A stretch of DNA of 64,000 bases from Litorivivens sp041624475 (GCF_041624475.1 NZ_JBFJUX010000001.1:534878-598877), one strand, 5' to 3'. Positions 1 to 8,381 are shown, counted from the first letter of the stretch. The notes: generated by a model not told the origin, from the sequence alone. Numbers and translations are program-made.

Positions 1-1927
1 TACCGCCTTCCGGCGAATACCAGATAGGAGACGTCCAGGCGCGCTCCTGAATCACCGGGCGATGCGTGTCAGCACAGCAGGCTTCCATACCTGCGGGTAT
101 AGAGGCCTTGCTGCTGCAATCTACCCGGTTCGCCACACAAATATACTGGCTCCAGCGACAGCTGGGGTTTTCAACGACGCGTGCGTAGTAGTAGGCCCGC
201 TGGCTGGAGTCGAATTCCGGATCTTTCCAGACCTCGCACAGCTGTTTGTAGCCATCCCCCTCGCGCTTGCATGACTTGAGGTCGACACTCGCCCCATTGT
301 CGGGGCTTCCAGCTACCACATGAACCTTCTGATGCTTGTTGCCGTCCTGATCGATCCAGCCCTTGATAATCTGAATCTGCTGTAAGGGTGTGCCGTGACT
401 GACAGGCGTGCCGGAGTCCATGGCGGCAGAAACGAGAAAGGCCGGCTCGGTATCATCGCTCAGCGGGGGGATTACACTGCCCATGGGGACGCCATTTTCG
501 TAGGCCTCGGCAACGTAGTTAGCAGAGTCGCAGAGGTTTTGATCGAGATTTTCCGCCGCAAAAAAGCGCACCACCATGCGCGGGCCACTGGTGCCGTAAG
601 TCTCCCGGCGACGCATCGCAGAGAATATGGCATCCCTGGAATTCTCTTCTGCCCACACCACCGCAAGACCACCTGGGTTGTACTCAATGTCATCCGGCAG
701 ACCGCGCATGGTTGCTTCACTGGCCGGCGCGCCCGCGCCACCGTGGCCGAGGTAGTTGTCCTCGGCTACGCCACCGGCGGCTCCAATATGCGTATCCGTG
801 CTGGCGATAAAGCCAAATTGAAAGGGGTTTATGCCGGCCTCCTGCTCTACTACCAGACCATCGTTAAGTACATCTCTTAGAAATCCATCCGTTGGTTTGG
901 GTGGTCTCTGCAGTAAGCTGAAGAATTTACCGGCAAACCTGCTGTACGGCAGCTGCTCAAAGGCGCACAGCTCGTCTTCGGTTTGTCCCGCGTCAAAAAA
1001 GCATTCCGAGCTTCCTTTATGCTGCATAACTTCTACGATCGGCTCGTACTGCTGTCTTTTGCGGAGTATCTCCGGTTCTACGAGGTTCCCGTCCAAATCA
1101 GCGACAGAAAACATCTTTCCCGCGCTGAGATTGGAATTGTGGGGGATGATCAGGGCGTCACAGCCGTCTTGCCGCTCAAGGCATTCTTTGTCGAGCCCCG
1201 ACCACAGCGCTTCGGCTGAGGGGTAATCGACAAAACTTAAGGGCTGGTCTGGAACAGACGCATTACGGAAAATCACATTGCGGTGAAGATTTGCCATATC
1301 GCCGGCCCCGAGCCCCGTCCACTCATAGCCGACAAAAGACGTAAACTCGCAGTTCTCTGAGCGGTCGTAGGCCTCCTCAGCCGCATTTTGCATTGCTTGC
1401 CAGGGGCCGCTCGCCGCGTCCCGGCACAGGCTGCCATCTTTGCCGCAAAAACCCAATCGCCCCGAGCGCGAACCGGCCTTGAAGTTAAACATAAAGAAAG
1501 CCGCGCGCGGGTACTTGCGGTACAGCTTGCATTGCCAGGCAGAGTACCCCTCCATGCCGGGGGAATTACAGATTGCCGTTTCGCCAAATAATTCAGCGTG
1601 GTCAGTGACGACGGCAAAGTCCAGCGGCCGATTGAGCTTCAGTTTCCGGAGCGGCTTGCCTGCTTCGTCCCAAGGCTGCACTCCCAGCGTTTTACCTTGG
1701 GCAAAGTCGTAGGCCTGTTTGGGGGTGGTGCGGGTATCCTGAGTGCTGGCGTCAAGGGAGTAGCGAGTATGAATATGCGTATCGCCAAATAACGGCATTT
1801 TAAGTGGGTTGTGATTCAGGCAGGGCGATCGGCTTTCGGTGTTTTCATACGGCGCATCGCCCAGAGATAGCTGAGGCAAAAACGCCATAGCTAATGACAT
1901 ACAAACCACCGCGAGCTTTATCCGCAT
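1..1927 (-). CDS. DUF3604 / PHP-like metal-dependent hydrolase, exported (3' end beyond window)
   Basis: The minus strand is open without a stop from an ATG at 1925-1927 to the window edge, giving 642 codons with the C-terminus missing. The protein starts with a signal peptide (about residues 1-24). GDTHIHT at 48-54 and VTDH at 107-110 follow, and PHN and STDTH motifs come further on; this His/Asp pattern fits a PHP-type metallo-phosphoesterase fold and the DUF3604 family. It is cysteine-rich, as expected for an exported, disulfide-bonded protein. The substrate is unknown. A distant relative with a PHP domain lies at 57187-60225. No strong Shine-Dalgarno is visible before the ATG. Family call is firm; function is inference. 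Confidence 0.85.
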   Translation of the reverse strand, partial: MRIKLAVVCMSLAMAFLPQLSLGDAPYENTESRSPCLNHNPLKMPLFGDTHIHTRYSLDASTQDTRTTPKQAYDFAQGKTLGVQPWDEAGKPLRKLKLNRPLDFAVVTDHAELFGETAICNSPGMEGYSAWQCKLYRKYPRAAFFMFNFKAGSRSGRLGFCGKDGSLCRDAASGPWQAMQNAAEEAYDRSENCEFTSFVGYEWTGLGAGDMANLHRNVIFRNASVPDQPLSFVDYPSAEALWSGLDKECLERQDGCDALIIPHNSNLSAGKMFSVADLDGNLVEPEILRKRQQYEPIVEVMQHKGSSECFFDAGQTEDELCAFEQLPYSRFAGKFFSLLQRPPKPTDGFLRDVLNDGLVVEQEAGINPFQFGFIASTDTHIGAAGGVAEDNYLGHGGAGAPASEATMRGLPDDIEYNPGGLAVVWAEENSRDAIFSAMRRRETYGTSGPRMVVRFFAAENLDQNLCDSANYVAEAYENGVPMGSVIPPLSDDTEPAFLVSAAMDSGTPVSHGTPLQQIQIIKGWIDQDGNKHQKVHVVAGSPDNGASVDLKSCKREGDGYKQLCEVWKDPEFDSSQRAYYYARVVENPSCRWSQYICVANRVDCSSKASIPAGMEACCADTHRPVIQERAWTSPIWYSPEGG

Positions 1928-2097
1928 ACCGTATCACCACAACCAGAGCACATTGACGTTTCTTATTTGGATTAAAGGCCGTAATCAAGCTGGTCGGCCC
2001 TGCCAATATTGCCGCTAGTGTCTACCAATTGGGATTACACGGAGATGACGGATAGTTCACCAAGCGAGGATAGATAAAGCACGGTAGTGCCAGGGCC

Positions 2098-2763
2098 CTA
2101 GTCGCTCGGCACCGGAGAAACCACGGGAATCAGGATTTCATTGCGGCGGAGAAACCAGGGCATAAAAGGCGGGTCGTACCTCGCCCAATGTGGCTCTCCG
2201 GCAGGCGTCAGCCCCTGCGTAGCGATCCAATTTTGAAGTTGTTCGAGGTGCTTGCGATAGTTCTTCTCGCTCCAGAAGCCTGAATATCGCACCGCTGCCA
2301 CATGCCTTGCGGGAACCTCACGAATACTGATGCGGGGATCAAGTGGAGCTGGTGTGTTTTCCAAAGTGAATGACGCAGGGAGCATAAAACTAACGACCCA
2401 GTTGCCGTCCTGCTCCTGCTGTCCTACCGGCGATGTCATTGCGATTTTCTGACCGGCGGGTTCTTGCCCAACAGGTGATGTCATCGACACTTCCTGTTCT
2501 TGCTTGTTGTTGCCTCGTATATATCTGAAAAGCCGCTGAAAGGCTGCATTTCCGGCCTCCTCAAATTGCTCGTCAACGATGGTTTCGGCAAGAATGTGAG
2601 GCTCGTACTTTCTCAGCTCGAATTTGCCATCCTCTCGAAGTACCGTGTACTTGGCCTCTTCAACCGCCATGGTGTTCCCCGACAAGAGCAGCGCACATAA
2701 AGTGAAGTAACTGACTAGCAACCGATGGGATAGCGTGATCTTGCCAGGCTTGAATTGCAACAT
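2098..2763 (-). CDS. SOUL family heme-binding protein, exported
   Basis: The chosen ATG at 2763 has AAAAGG 7-8 bases upstream and yields a signal peptide (hydrophobic LLVSYFTLCALLLSG, cleavage near AMAVEEA). The frame stays open for 42 more codons upstream, but those carry no signal sequence. The mature part has the SOUL/HBP fold signature: EEAKYTVL near its start, FELRKYEPH, two MTSPVGQ repeats, and a C-terminal RRNEILIPV strand. Family members bind heme or other tetrapyrroles; a periplasmic role is inferred from the signal peptide. It is transcribed divergently from the lipoprotein at 2909. Confidence 0.88.
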   Translation of the reverse strand: MLQFKPGKITLSHRLLVSYFTLCALLLSGNTMAVEEAKYTVLREDGKFELRKYEPHILAETIVDEQFEEAGNAAFQRLFRYIRGNNKQEQEVSMTSPVGQEPAGQKIAMTSPVGQQEQDGNWVVSFMLPASFTLENTPAPLDPRISIREVPARHVAAVRYSGFWSEKNYRKHLEQLQNWIATQGLTPAGEPHWARYDPPFMPWFLRRNEILIPVVSPVPSD

Positions 2764-2908
2764 GCCGATACCTTTTGGGGTGATCACCTTACGTTTTATG
2801 ACACGCAGAACGAAAATGCGACAAAAATTTGCCAGGCGGCACTTTAGCTTGCCTGGAGCGGCGGGTCGATTCAGGATGTATAACAACAATAACTACAGGT
2901 AGACAGTC

Positions 2909-4024
2909 ATGAAAAATACCGGCCAGTGCTTTGCAAAGCGTTTAGGTGTTTTACCGTTAATTTCCGCACTGCTGGTCCTTGCCGCGTGCTCGCCCGCGGG
3001 TATCGGAGAAAAGCCGGGGTCGCCCCGGGATGCGCTGCCGGCGCATATCACCGAGCTGACGGAACTGGGCGTCGGGGTGCGTCCGGCCTGGTCTGGCGAT
3101 GGCAGCCGCTTTCTATACTTGGACGCGCTGGTCGGCGATGTCTACGAATACGATCTGGCGAGCGGCTCATCGCAGCGATTGACGGCGCACTTCAAACATC
3201 ACGGCTTTGCCCGCGCGCATTACCTGGCCAACGGCGATCTACTGCTGTGCGGCCCGAGCAAGGTGGATCCGGAAGATCCTGAAGAAGGGCGCTGGGATAC
3301 AGACTTCTGGTATCTGCACCGCAGTCTGGAAAAGCCCGCCGTGTCACTTGGCGAGCCTTGTTTCGAGGGCCCGGCGGTGGCGAGAGACAGTATGCACTTC
3401 GCCTGGACGCGCACCGACTATCCGGAAGTTTCCCCGCTGACCGCCAAATCTGAACTGTGGCTGGGCGAAATCGAACTCAGTGGCGAGCAGCCGCGCATCG
3501 TCAATGAGCGCAAACTGGTCGACCGCAGTGACTTTTACTACTTTGCGATGCTGGAACCGCAGGACTTCCGCGGCCCCGACGAGAGCGAACTGCTCTTCAC
3601 GGCCTATGCCTATCGCGGTGGCGAGGTAATGGGTGTCGATCTTGAAAACGGCCAGCTCCGAAATTACTCGAATAGCTGGTGGTACGAAGAGGTAGAAGGG
3701 GTATCTCCCGGTGGGAGCTATACGACGGTCGAGCGCGAATTTACGCTCAGTCTGAAGCCCAAAGGTCTGATTGATATCTGGGCGCTGCGGCTGGATGGCA
3801 GCGGAGCATTTACCCGGCTGACCCACTTCAGCGACTTCAACGGCTTTGGCGCCAACAACCCCGTGATCAGCCCGGATTGCCGGCACATGCTATTTGCGAT
3901 TCGCCAGGTCGGTGGCCCCGAGGGCAATAGCGATGGCCTGTTTCTATACGACCTGAAAGCCTCGCCCCTTACACCGGTGGATATGTGCGCTATGCAGGAG
4001 AAAGCGAAGTTGGTGCAAGAGTAG
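2909..4024 (+). CDS. Lipoprotein with TolB/PD40-like beta-propeller
   Basis: The 371-residue protein has an N-terminal lipoprotein signal (LLVLAAC, lipid-modified Cys near 27). Repeating WSGDGSRFLYLD, ARDSMHFAW and SPDCRHMLFAI segments look like blades of a WD40-like (TolB-type) propeller. AGGT lies 8 bases before the ATG. Such proteins usually act as binding scaffolds or oligosaccharide/peptide-binding propellers in the periplasm; no catalytic motif is visible. A REP-like repeat follows directly and could end the transcript. Confidence 0.7.
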   Translation: MKNTGQCFAKRLGVLPLISALLVLAACSPAGIGEKPGSPRDALPAHITELTELGVGVRPAWSGDGSRFLYLDALVGDVYEYDLASGSSQRLTAHFKHHGFARAHYLANGDLLLCGPSKVDPEDPEEGRWDTDFWYLHRSLEKPAVSLGEPCFEGPAVARDSMHFAWTRTDYPEVSPLTAKSELWLGEIELSGEQPRIVNERKLVDRSDFYYFAMLEPQDFRGPDESELLFTAYAYRGGEVMGVDLENGQLRNYSNSWWYEEVEGVSPGGSYTTVEREFTLSLKPKGLIDIWALRLDGSGAFTRLTHFSDFNGFGANNPVISPDCRHMLFAIRQVGGPEGNSDGLFLYDLKASPLTPVDMCAMQEKAKLVQE

Positions 4025-4039
4025 GGTCTCTTCACAATA

Positions 4040-4103
4040 GGGGGGGAGGGAATAAATTTCGTACAACATGGCTTTTGGTGGATTTTTAATCCCTCCGGCC
4101 CCT
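4040..4103. repeat. REP-like palindromic repeat, family A copy 1
   Basis: The left arm GGGGGGAGGGAATAAAT and right arm TTTTTAATCCCTCCGGCCCC form an imperfect inverted repeat. The internal sequence ACATGGCTTTTGGTGGATTTTTAATCCCTCC is shared with the copy at 5369-5440. It lies just after the stop of the propeller lipoprotein. Confidence 0.8.
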
Positions 4104-4153
4104 TTTACTCTGTCAATTGTGGGCTGCTCGTATCAAACCTACCAAGGTGGTAG

Positions 4154-4714
4154 TTAATTGTCGGGTAGCGTCTCCGGGCGAAGGAATGGGAGCATATGCG
4201 CTATATAGTCGGCCTTGCCAAGCTCAATCTTTTCCTTGCGCAATATGGCATAAGCTATCATTACGTGAAAATAAAACTGGGAGAGTGTCCAGTCTCGGGC
4301 ATACTGCTCGGTTGTAAGATCGAGAATCATGCCATTGGGCAGCGCGTGGGTCAGTGGTTTCCCGCTATGGGCATCTAGCTCGTTAGGCGACAGGGCGTTG
4401 AGTAGCGACAGTGTTTCTTCAATGCGAGTCTGCGCGTCCGCCAGTGAACCGGGTTCATCGTTAGCGTTCCGACCCTCGTCGAGGAGCTGATTTATAGACT
4501 CGGGGAAATTCTCTCCCTTCAATCGGTAGACCGCTTCATAGGCTTGCACACAGGAAAAGCGTATTTGCGTTGCCAGCGGGTACATATCCTCAGCCAGTCG
4601 AGCGCTCAGCAACGTGTCGGCGTTCGGCGATTGCTTCTCCGCCTTCTTAAGCCAACCGGAAAGGGAGGTCAGAAGTTGTGTATATGTCGGTACAATAAGC
4701 TCAGTGGGCGTCAT
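4154..4714 (-). CDS. DUF1993 family protein
   Basis: This 186-residue cytoplasmic protein has the DUF1993 layout: N-terminal YTQLLTSLSGWLKKAE helix, LAEDMYPLATQIRF, a middle section with ETLSLLNAL, and a C-terminal LSQFYFHVMIAYAILR helix. DUF1993 belongs to a DinB-like helical superfamily, often metal-binding, with no assigned reaction. GAAGG lies about 9 bases before the ATG. The gene sits between two kinds of REP-like repeats, so it may be a mobile or shuffled unit. Confidence 0.85.
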   Translation of the reverse strand: MTPTELIVPTYTQLLTSLSGWLKKAEKQSPNADTLLSARLAEDMYPLATQIRFSCVQAYEAVYRLKGENFPESINQLLDEGRNANDEPGSLADAQTRIEETLSLLNALSPNELDAHSGKPLTHALPNGMILDLTTEQYARDWTLSQFYFHVMIAYAILRKEKIELGKADYIAHMLPFLRPETLPDN

Positions 4715-4748
4715 GAATTGTTGCCTTCTTTTGATTAAGGGGTTTTGG

Positions 4749-4818
4749 GATCAATGGGGTCAGAGTCATAGATCGCTGACCGATGATGTGCCGATCAAGC
4801 ACACTGACCCCATTGATC
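4749..4818. repeat. REP-like long hairpin (GGGGTCAG type)
   Basis: Arms GATCAATGGGGTCAGAGT and ACACTGACCCCATTGATC are inverted repeats with one mismatch around a 34-base loop. GGGGTCAGA hairpins of this kind are common in gammaproteobacteria and are associated with REP-associated tyrosine transposases (RAYTs). No transposase is present in this window. The element lies between the YcxB-like and DUF1993 genes. Confidence 0.8.
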
Positions 4819-4819
4819 T

Positions 4820-5305
4820 CTAATCCCGACTGCGGGCTACCATCTCGCTTATCATTTCACCAGAAAACAACGATTTAGAAAGGTACTGTTGCTGCCCCTG
4901 CTTGGCAACCAAAATAAGTCCCAGGTCGGTTTCAATCACTCGCTCGATATCTGCCCACAATAAGCTTGTTTGAGTGTAGGGGTTCTGAGTTTGGATGCCG
5001 CGTTCGTCAATGGTCAATTTAACTTGAGTGTTAAAGCTTCTTCCCCAGGCCTGCCTTGCCAGCCACCAGGCGCGTCGAAATCGAGTATGGAGCAGCTCCA
5101 GTAAAGCCAGGCCAATCAACATGACACCAAGATACTTGGGTTGCTCGGTATGGCCGAGTAAACCCACGCCAGCCGCTAACAATAAGGCCGGGAATAGATA
5201 ATTTGGTTTGGCGTTCTTCCCATAGGGTAAAGACTGATCAAAACACTCGGCGAGGTAATCTCTAGATAAGGTAAACTGGGTGTTATAAGGCAACATTGAA
5301 ACCAT
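4820..5305 (-). CDS. YcxB-like membrane protein
   Basis: The 161-residue protein has an N-terminal soluble part, two membrane segments (about 37-52 and 59-73), and a C-terminal domain with KLTIDERGIQTQNP, LLWADIERVIE and LGLILVAKQGQQQYLSKSLF. That order matches YcxB-type C-terminal domains found in small bacterial inner-membrane proteins of unknown function. A weak AGAG precedes the first ATG; an ATG three codons later is an alternative. It is transcribed toward the DUF1993 gene with a REP hairpin between them. Confidence 0.6.
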   Translation of the reverse strand: MVSMLPYNTQFTLSRDYLAECFDQSLPYGKNAKPNYLFPALLLAAGVGLLGHTEQPKYLGVMLIGLALLELLHTRFRRAWWLARQAWGRSFNTQVKLTIDERGIQTQNPYTQTSLLWADIERVIETDLGLILVAKQGQQQYLSKSLFSGEMISEMVARSRD

Positions 5306-5368
5306 TTATTCTCTATTTGGTTCGTTCGGTGTGGCTCTTTAGTCGAGGTGGCACAAAAGGGGGCGCAC

Positions 5369-5440
5369 AAAAGGGGACGGAGGGAATAAATTTTGTGCAG
5401 CATAGCTCTTGGTGGATTTTTAATCCCTCCGTCCCCTTTT
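5369..5440. repeat. REP-like palindromic repeat, family A copy 2 (best copy)
   Basis: Perfect 17-base inverted arms AAAAGGGGACGGAGGGA and TCCCTCCGTCCCCTTTT surround a 38-base centre that is shared with copy 1. Confidence 0.85.
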
Positions 5441-5445
5441 AGGGT

Positions 5446-5486
5446 CGCAGCATCGCTTTTGGTTGATATTTAATCGCTCCGTCCCC
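5446..5486. repeat. REP-like repeat, family A copy 3 (right half only)
   Basis: GCAGCATCGCTTTTGGTTGA and ATCGCTCCGTCCCC repeat the right half of the preceding element with a few changes. It ends directly at the 3' end of the DUF262 gene, where an attC site would be expected if that gene were an intact cassette. Confidence 0.7.
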
Positions 5487-5494
5487 ATTCGCTC

Positions 5495-7162
5495 TTACTC
5501 AGTCGGGTCCACATCTGAATCATCTATTTCTTCTGGAGATACCTCTATTAGACCTTTCGAATTCACACCTGATAGATTTTCAGCAATTGCATGCAAATAG
5601 GTTGCTCTAGTAGATAAAAATGAATCGTAGTCATCATTAAGTGCGGCATCGAGAGCTGCTTCTGGTACTAAATTGCTTTCCAATCGTTCTACTAGCGCCT
5701 CTCTACCATCAGATTCGATTATCTTATTCAAGTAGTCACTGGGTGCGCTAGCAGAGATCGCGATATTAGATTTAGACGTTAAAAGTATAATATTACCTGG
5801 AACATTACTTCTCGATGCTTTAACACCATTTTTACTCAAATAAGCTTGCGGGAAAAAATGGTGGAACTCCTTATCATTTGACCAAGCTAAAGACTTGTCT
5901 ATATCTATCCGCTGTCCGGTGACGATATCCAGCGGATTCTTCGTTGTAAACATTAAAGCAATCATTTTTGAGATCGCACTATTTGCACGAAACGGCTTCG
6001 CTGCCCATAAAGACGCAGTAGGTACTGACGCAGTTACATCAATTGACGTAGAAGAGCCAGCAGCAAAGTCCCTGATTGCTTTTGCATCAGTAGCCATTTG
6101 ACCACTATCCCACCCACTAAAGTAACCAGATAAAGTGGTCAGCCAAAACCACCTTTTCAATTCAGCACGTTGACTAGCATCTGGATTAGGCAGGGCTCTA
6201 AAAAATTCGATTAAGACTGCAAACTGATTAGCATAGGGTAAAGCCTCAGCGCGAGGAGCCCCTACTTCTGTGCTCAAAAAATCTACGGCCAATTGTGCGG
6301 CGCTTTTTATCTGCTCTGCACAGGTATGAAGCGTGTCAGGTTCTAAATGCCTTAAAGAATCAATACTCCCGGAGGAAAAGTCACTTCCACTGGCAGCACC
6401 CAGACACCGTAAGAAAGTTTTATTTTCGAAAGAGTGAAACTTTTTTTCCTCAAGGGAGGTTTTAATGGACTCGATGGTTTTCCCTAGGTCAAACTCTGGG
6501 CTCCACGTTGCAGCTCGCATCAAATCATAAATGGTAAGCCTAGTACCGGTAGAGTTAATCCTCTCAAAAACCGGAGCAACGTCATTAATAGACATATCAC
6601 CTAGAGTGACTAGAGGTAGCTGGTAATCTTTAAACCTATTAAATAATAAATCTGCAACGCTTCTTAGGTCTGAATCATCAATAACTGATATTTTTCGAAA
6701 ATATTCAGCAGGATCGGATAGGCGGCGTATAGGTATTTGGTGGGCAGGAAGTTCATCAATGTGATCGATATGGCTGAATTTTTCGTTTCGCAAATCGAAA
6801 ATGACATTCCAGATGCTTTTCGGGTCACCTGGTTCCCAATGCAAGCACCCGCAGATAGTTGATAACCTTTGCTGTCCATCAAGCAAATAATTAACTGGGT
6901 AATTCTGACTTCGCTCACCAACCTCTAGATCGGCGATTGACCGCTTACTTGCAAGTTCCTGCCTAGATTCCCATAAAAGAGCGCTGCCGATGGGGTAGTT
7001 TCTATATATTGAATCCAATAGCTCCAATATTTGCTTTCTCTTCCAGACAAATGGCCGCTGAAACTCTGGAAGAATAATATCTCCTACCAAAACTCTATTG
7101 GCCAGCTGTTCAATCCTTTCTGCCGTTGGCTTTGGATCTTTTGCAGTTATCTTTTTTGACAT
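5495..7162 (-). CDS. DUF262 / GmrSD-like protein with His-Me finger C-terminus
   Basis: The 555-residue protein has an N-terminal DUF262 (ParB-like, GmrS) domain with LPEFQRPFVW at 31-40 and LLDGQQRL at 93-100, the nucleotide-handling DGQQR motif. The C-terminus carries EFHHFFPQAYL at 432-442 followed by spaced Asn residues (GNIILL, KSN), the layout of GmrD/DUF1524-like His-Me finger nucleases. GmrSD-type proteins cleave modified phage DNA in a nucleotide-dependent way, so anti-phage defence is likely but not shown. AGGGA lies 6 bases before the ATG. Base composition is clearly more AT-rich than in the flanking chromosomal genes. It is the last of three co-oriented genes separated by attC-like sites. 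Confidence 0.85.
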   Translation of the reverse strand: MSKKITAKDPKPTAERIEQLANRVLVGDIILPEFQRPFVWKRKQILELLDSIYRNYPIGSALLWESRQELASKRSIADLEVGERSQNYPVNYLLDGQQRLSTICGCLHWEPGDPKSIWNVIFDLRNEKFSHIDHIDELPAHQIPIRRLSDPAEYFRKISVIDDSDLRSVADLLFNRFKDYQLPLVTLGDMSINDVAPVFERINSTGTRLTIYDLMRAATWSPEFDLGKTIESIKTSLEEKKFHSFENKTFLRCLGAASGSDFSSGSIDSLRHLEPDTLHTCAEQIKSAAQLAVDFLSTEVGAPRAEALPYANQFAVLIEFFRALPNPDASQRAELKRWFWLTTLSGYFSGWDSGQMATDAKAIRDFAAGSSTSIDVTASVPTASLWAAKPFRANSAISKMIALMFTTKNPLDIVTGQRIDIDKSLAWSNDKEFHHFFPQAYLSKNGVKASRSNVPGNIILLTSKSNIAISASAPSDYLNKIIESDGREALVERLESNLVPEAALDAALNDDYDSFLSTRATYLHAIAENLSGVNSKGLIEVSPEEIDDSDVDPTE

Positions 7163-7201
7163 TTCTATTCCCTATTCGAAAGCCTTGATAATCTCGATTT
7201 C

Positions 7202-7279
7202 GTATAACGCCGCCAGCAGGGCAGGCAAACCCAGAGGGAGGCCGCGGGTTTGACTTCCCTCTGGCTGGCATTGTTATAT
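7202..7279 (-). other. attC-like recombination site 1
   Basis: Read on the minus strand, the site starts with R''-like ATATAAC followed by AATGCCAGC. It ends with GCTGGCGGC followed by R'-like GTTATAC, with an inner stem TCAAACCC/GGGTTTG. Length is 78 bases with nested complementarity, as in integron attC sites. The stop codon of the preceding gene (7274-7276) lies inside the R'' box, a usual feature of gene cassettes. R' has one mismatch to GTTRRRY. Confidence 0.75.
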
Positions 7280-7729
7280 TTTCCCCTTCGTGGGTGTTTT
7301 TTTACTGCCTGCACGTTTCTTTACCGATGCTTTTTTTGCTTTTCTCTTTTTTGTAGGCGCTTTCTTGGTAGGAGATCTCATTGTAGGTCGGCTAGCATCC
7401 GACTTTCCTTCGATCTTGGCCATAATCCTATCTAGAGCTGCTTGAGTGCTATATCGCACTCTTTTCCCGCCCCCACCTCTTGGGCCGTCATCGACTTTAA
7501 TAAATGGGGAAAGGTCAATCGTAATCTTGTGAGTTTGTTGGGCTTTGGCCTTTGTCCCGATATCAAAGACAACAAACTTTGCGCCAGCCTTAGCTTCAAC
7601 ATCTAAACCAAAGCTTACCTCAAGGCTTACACCATCGAGATAGAAAAAGGGATCTTCGTCGTTAATTGCCTCTCGAAGGTCTTCTTTAACCTCATGTATG
7701 AAGTCCTTAAGGCTAATTTTACCCTTCAT
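7274..7729 (-). CDS. Trypco2-like protein with histone-like lysine-rich tail
   Basis: Residues 1-80 resemble the trypsin-co-occurring domain 2 (Trypco2) layout: LKDFIHEVKEDLREAI, FFYLDGVSLEVSFGLD, FVVFDIGTKAKAQQTHKITIDL. That domain is predicted in conflict systems to act as a scaffold or adaptor. Residues about 112-151 are dominated by KK, TKK and KR repeats, like histone H1-type DNA-binding tails. AGGGG lies 7 bases before the ATG. Its stop codon overlaps an attC-like R'' box, so it fits a promoterless cassette gene. Family match is from recalled pattern only. Confidence 0.6.
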   Translation of the reverse strand: MKGKISLKDFIHEVKEDLREAINDEDPFFYLDGVSLEVSFGLDVEAKAGAKFVVFDIGTKAKAQQTHKITIDLSPFIKVDDGPRGGGGKRVRYSTQAALDRIMAKIEGKSDASRPTMRSPTKKAPTKKRKAKKASVKKRAGSKKTPTKGKI

Positions 7730-7747
7730 ATATGAGCCCCTTTAAAA

Positions 7748-7831
7748 ATCTAACGCCGCCAAAAAGCGTATATTTGTTGTAGAACCACGGGCGAAACGAA
7801 AAATACGTAGCAGTGCTTGGCCTTGTTAACT
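7748..7831 (-). other. attC-like recombination site 2 (best R' box)
   Basis: On the minus strand the site runs from AGTTAAC, AAGGCCAAGC to GCTTTTTGGCGGC and GTTAGAT. The terminal GTTAGAT fits the GTTRRRY consensus exactly, and GGCCAAGC pairs imperfectly with GCTTTTTGGC. It is 84 bases long. The stop codon of the upstream nuclease gene (7826-7828) is inside the R'' box. Confidence 0.8.
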
Positions 7832-8302
7832 GCCATGCATACACCCGAAGCTATTCCAATATTTTGTAAGGTTAACTTCCTGGCCCTTGTTTTTGTATTT
7901 CCATGTTTTTTCAGATTCATCGGGGTAAATAAATATATTGAGGATATTCTCATTTCCCTGTTTGGACACAATGCTGCCGGATTCGATCATTGACTGCAGA
8001 TCAAGAGAGGGTATTACTAGATAATTTTTTGCCTTTCCCATCATCTTTCTTCGAGGAAGAACGTAGAGCACAAAAACATAGTACGTATTTTCGTGGTAGA
8101 TCATTTTCGACTTGTGCAGATCAAACCAGAAATAGCTTTCTTTTTGAAATTTAGACGTTTTTACTTGAATCTGGGTAGATCGATTATTCTTTACCGCGAT
8201 GAAATCAATGCCTTTATCTTTCATTGGCAAGTAAATAGCATATCCGACCGACTCAAACTCTGATATTGCCTGCAACTCTCCGATGTGCCCTATGCCTGAC
8301 AT
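7826..8302 (-). CDS. PD-(D/E)XK-like nuclease family protein
   Basis: This 158-residue protein has the signature GHIGELQAISEFESVGY (E9, E15) then DKGIDFIAVK (D33) and IQVKTS (Q46, K48), the E...D...QxK pattern of PD-(D/E)XK nucleases of the restriction/Holliday-junction superfamily. Aromatic-rich strands follow. The metal-binding residues all look present, so it should be active on DNA. GAGGAG lies just 3-5 bases before the ATG. It is the first gene of the attC-flanked set, starting 14 bases after an attC-like R' box, and is AT-rich compared with the neighbouring spoVR. Confidence 0.75.
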   Translation of the reverse strand: MSGIGHIGELQAISEFESVGYAIYLPMKDKGIDFIAVKNNRSTQIQVKTSKFQKESYFWFDLHKSKMIYHENTYYVFVLYVLPRRKMMGKAKNYLVIPSLDLQSMIESGSIVSKQGNENILNIFIYPDESEKTWKYKNKGQEVNLTKYWNSFGCMHGS

Positions 8303-8315
8303 AATCTCCTCGAGC

Positions 8316-8381
8316 AGTTAACGGCCTGCTAATGAAGTCTGCGGCCTCATAATAATTAATAGCTGGCGGCCATTGTAATAT
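8316..8381 (-). other. attC-like site 3 (degenerate)
   Basis: On the minus strand, ATATTACAATGGCCGCCAGC leads to GCAGGCC and GTTAACT over 66 bases. The arms keep GGCC/GGCC complementarity but the boxes each have one mismatch to consensus. It precedes the nuclease gene as a cassette boundary should. The rest of 8382-8564 holds no gene; a half-copy of the arm (AGCTGGCGGCCA) recurs at 8463-8474. Confidence 0.5.
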
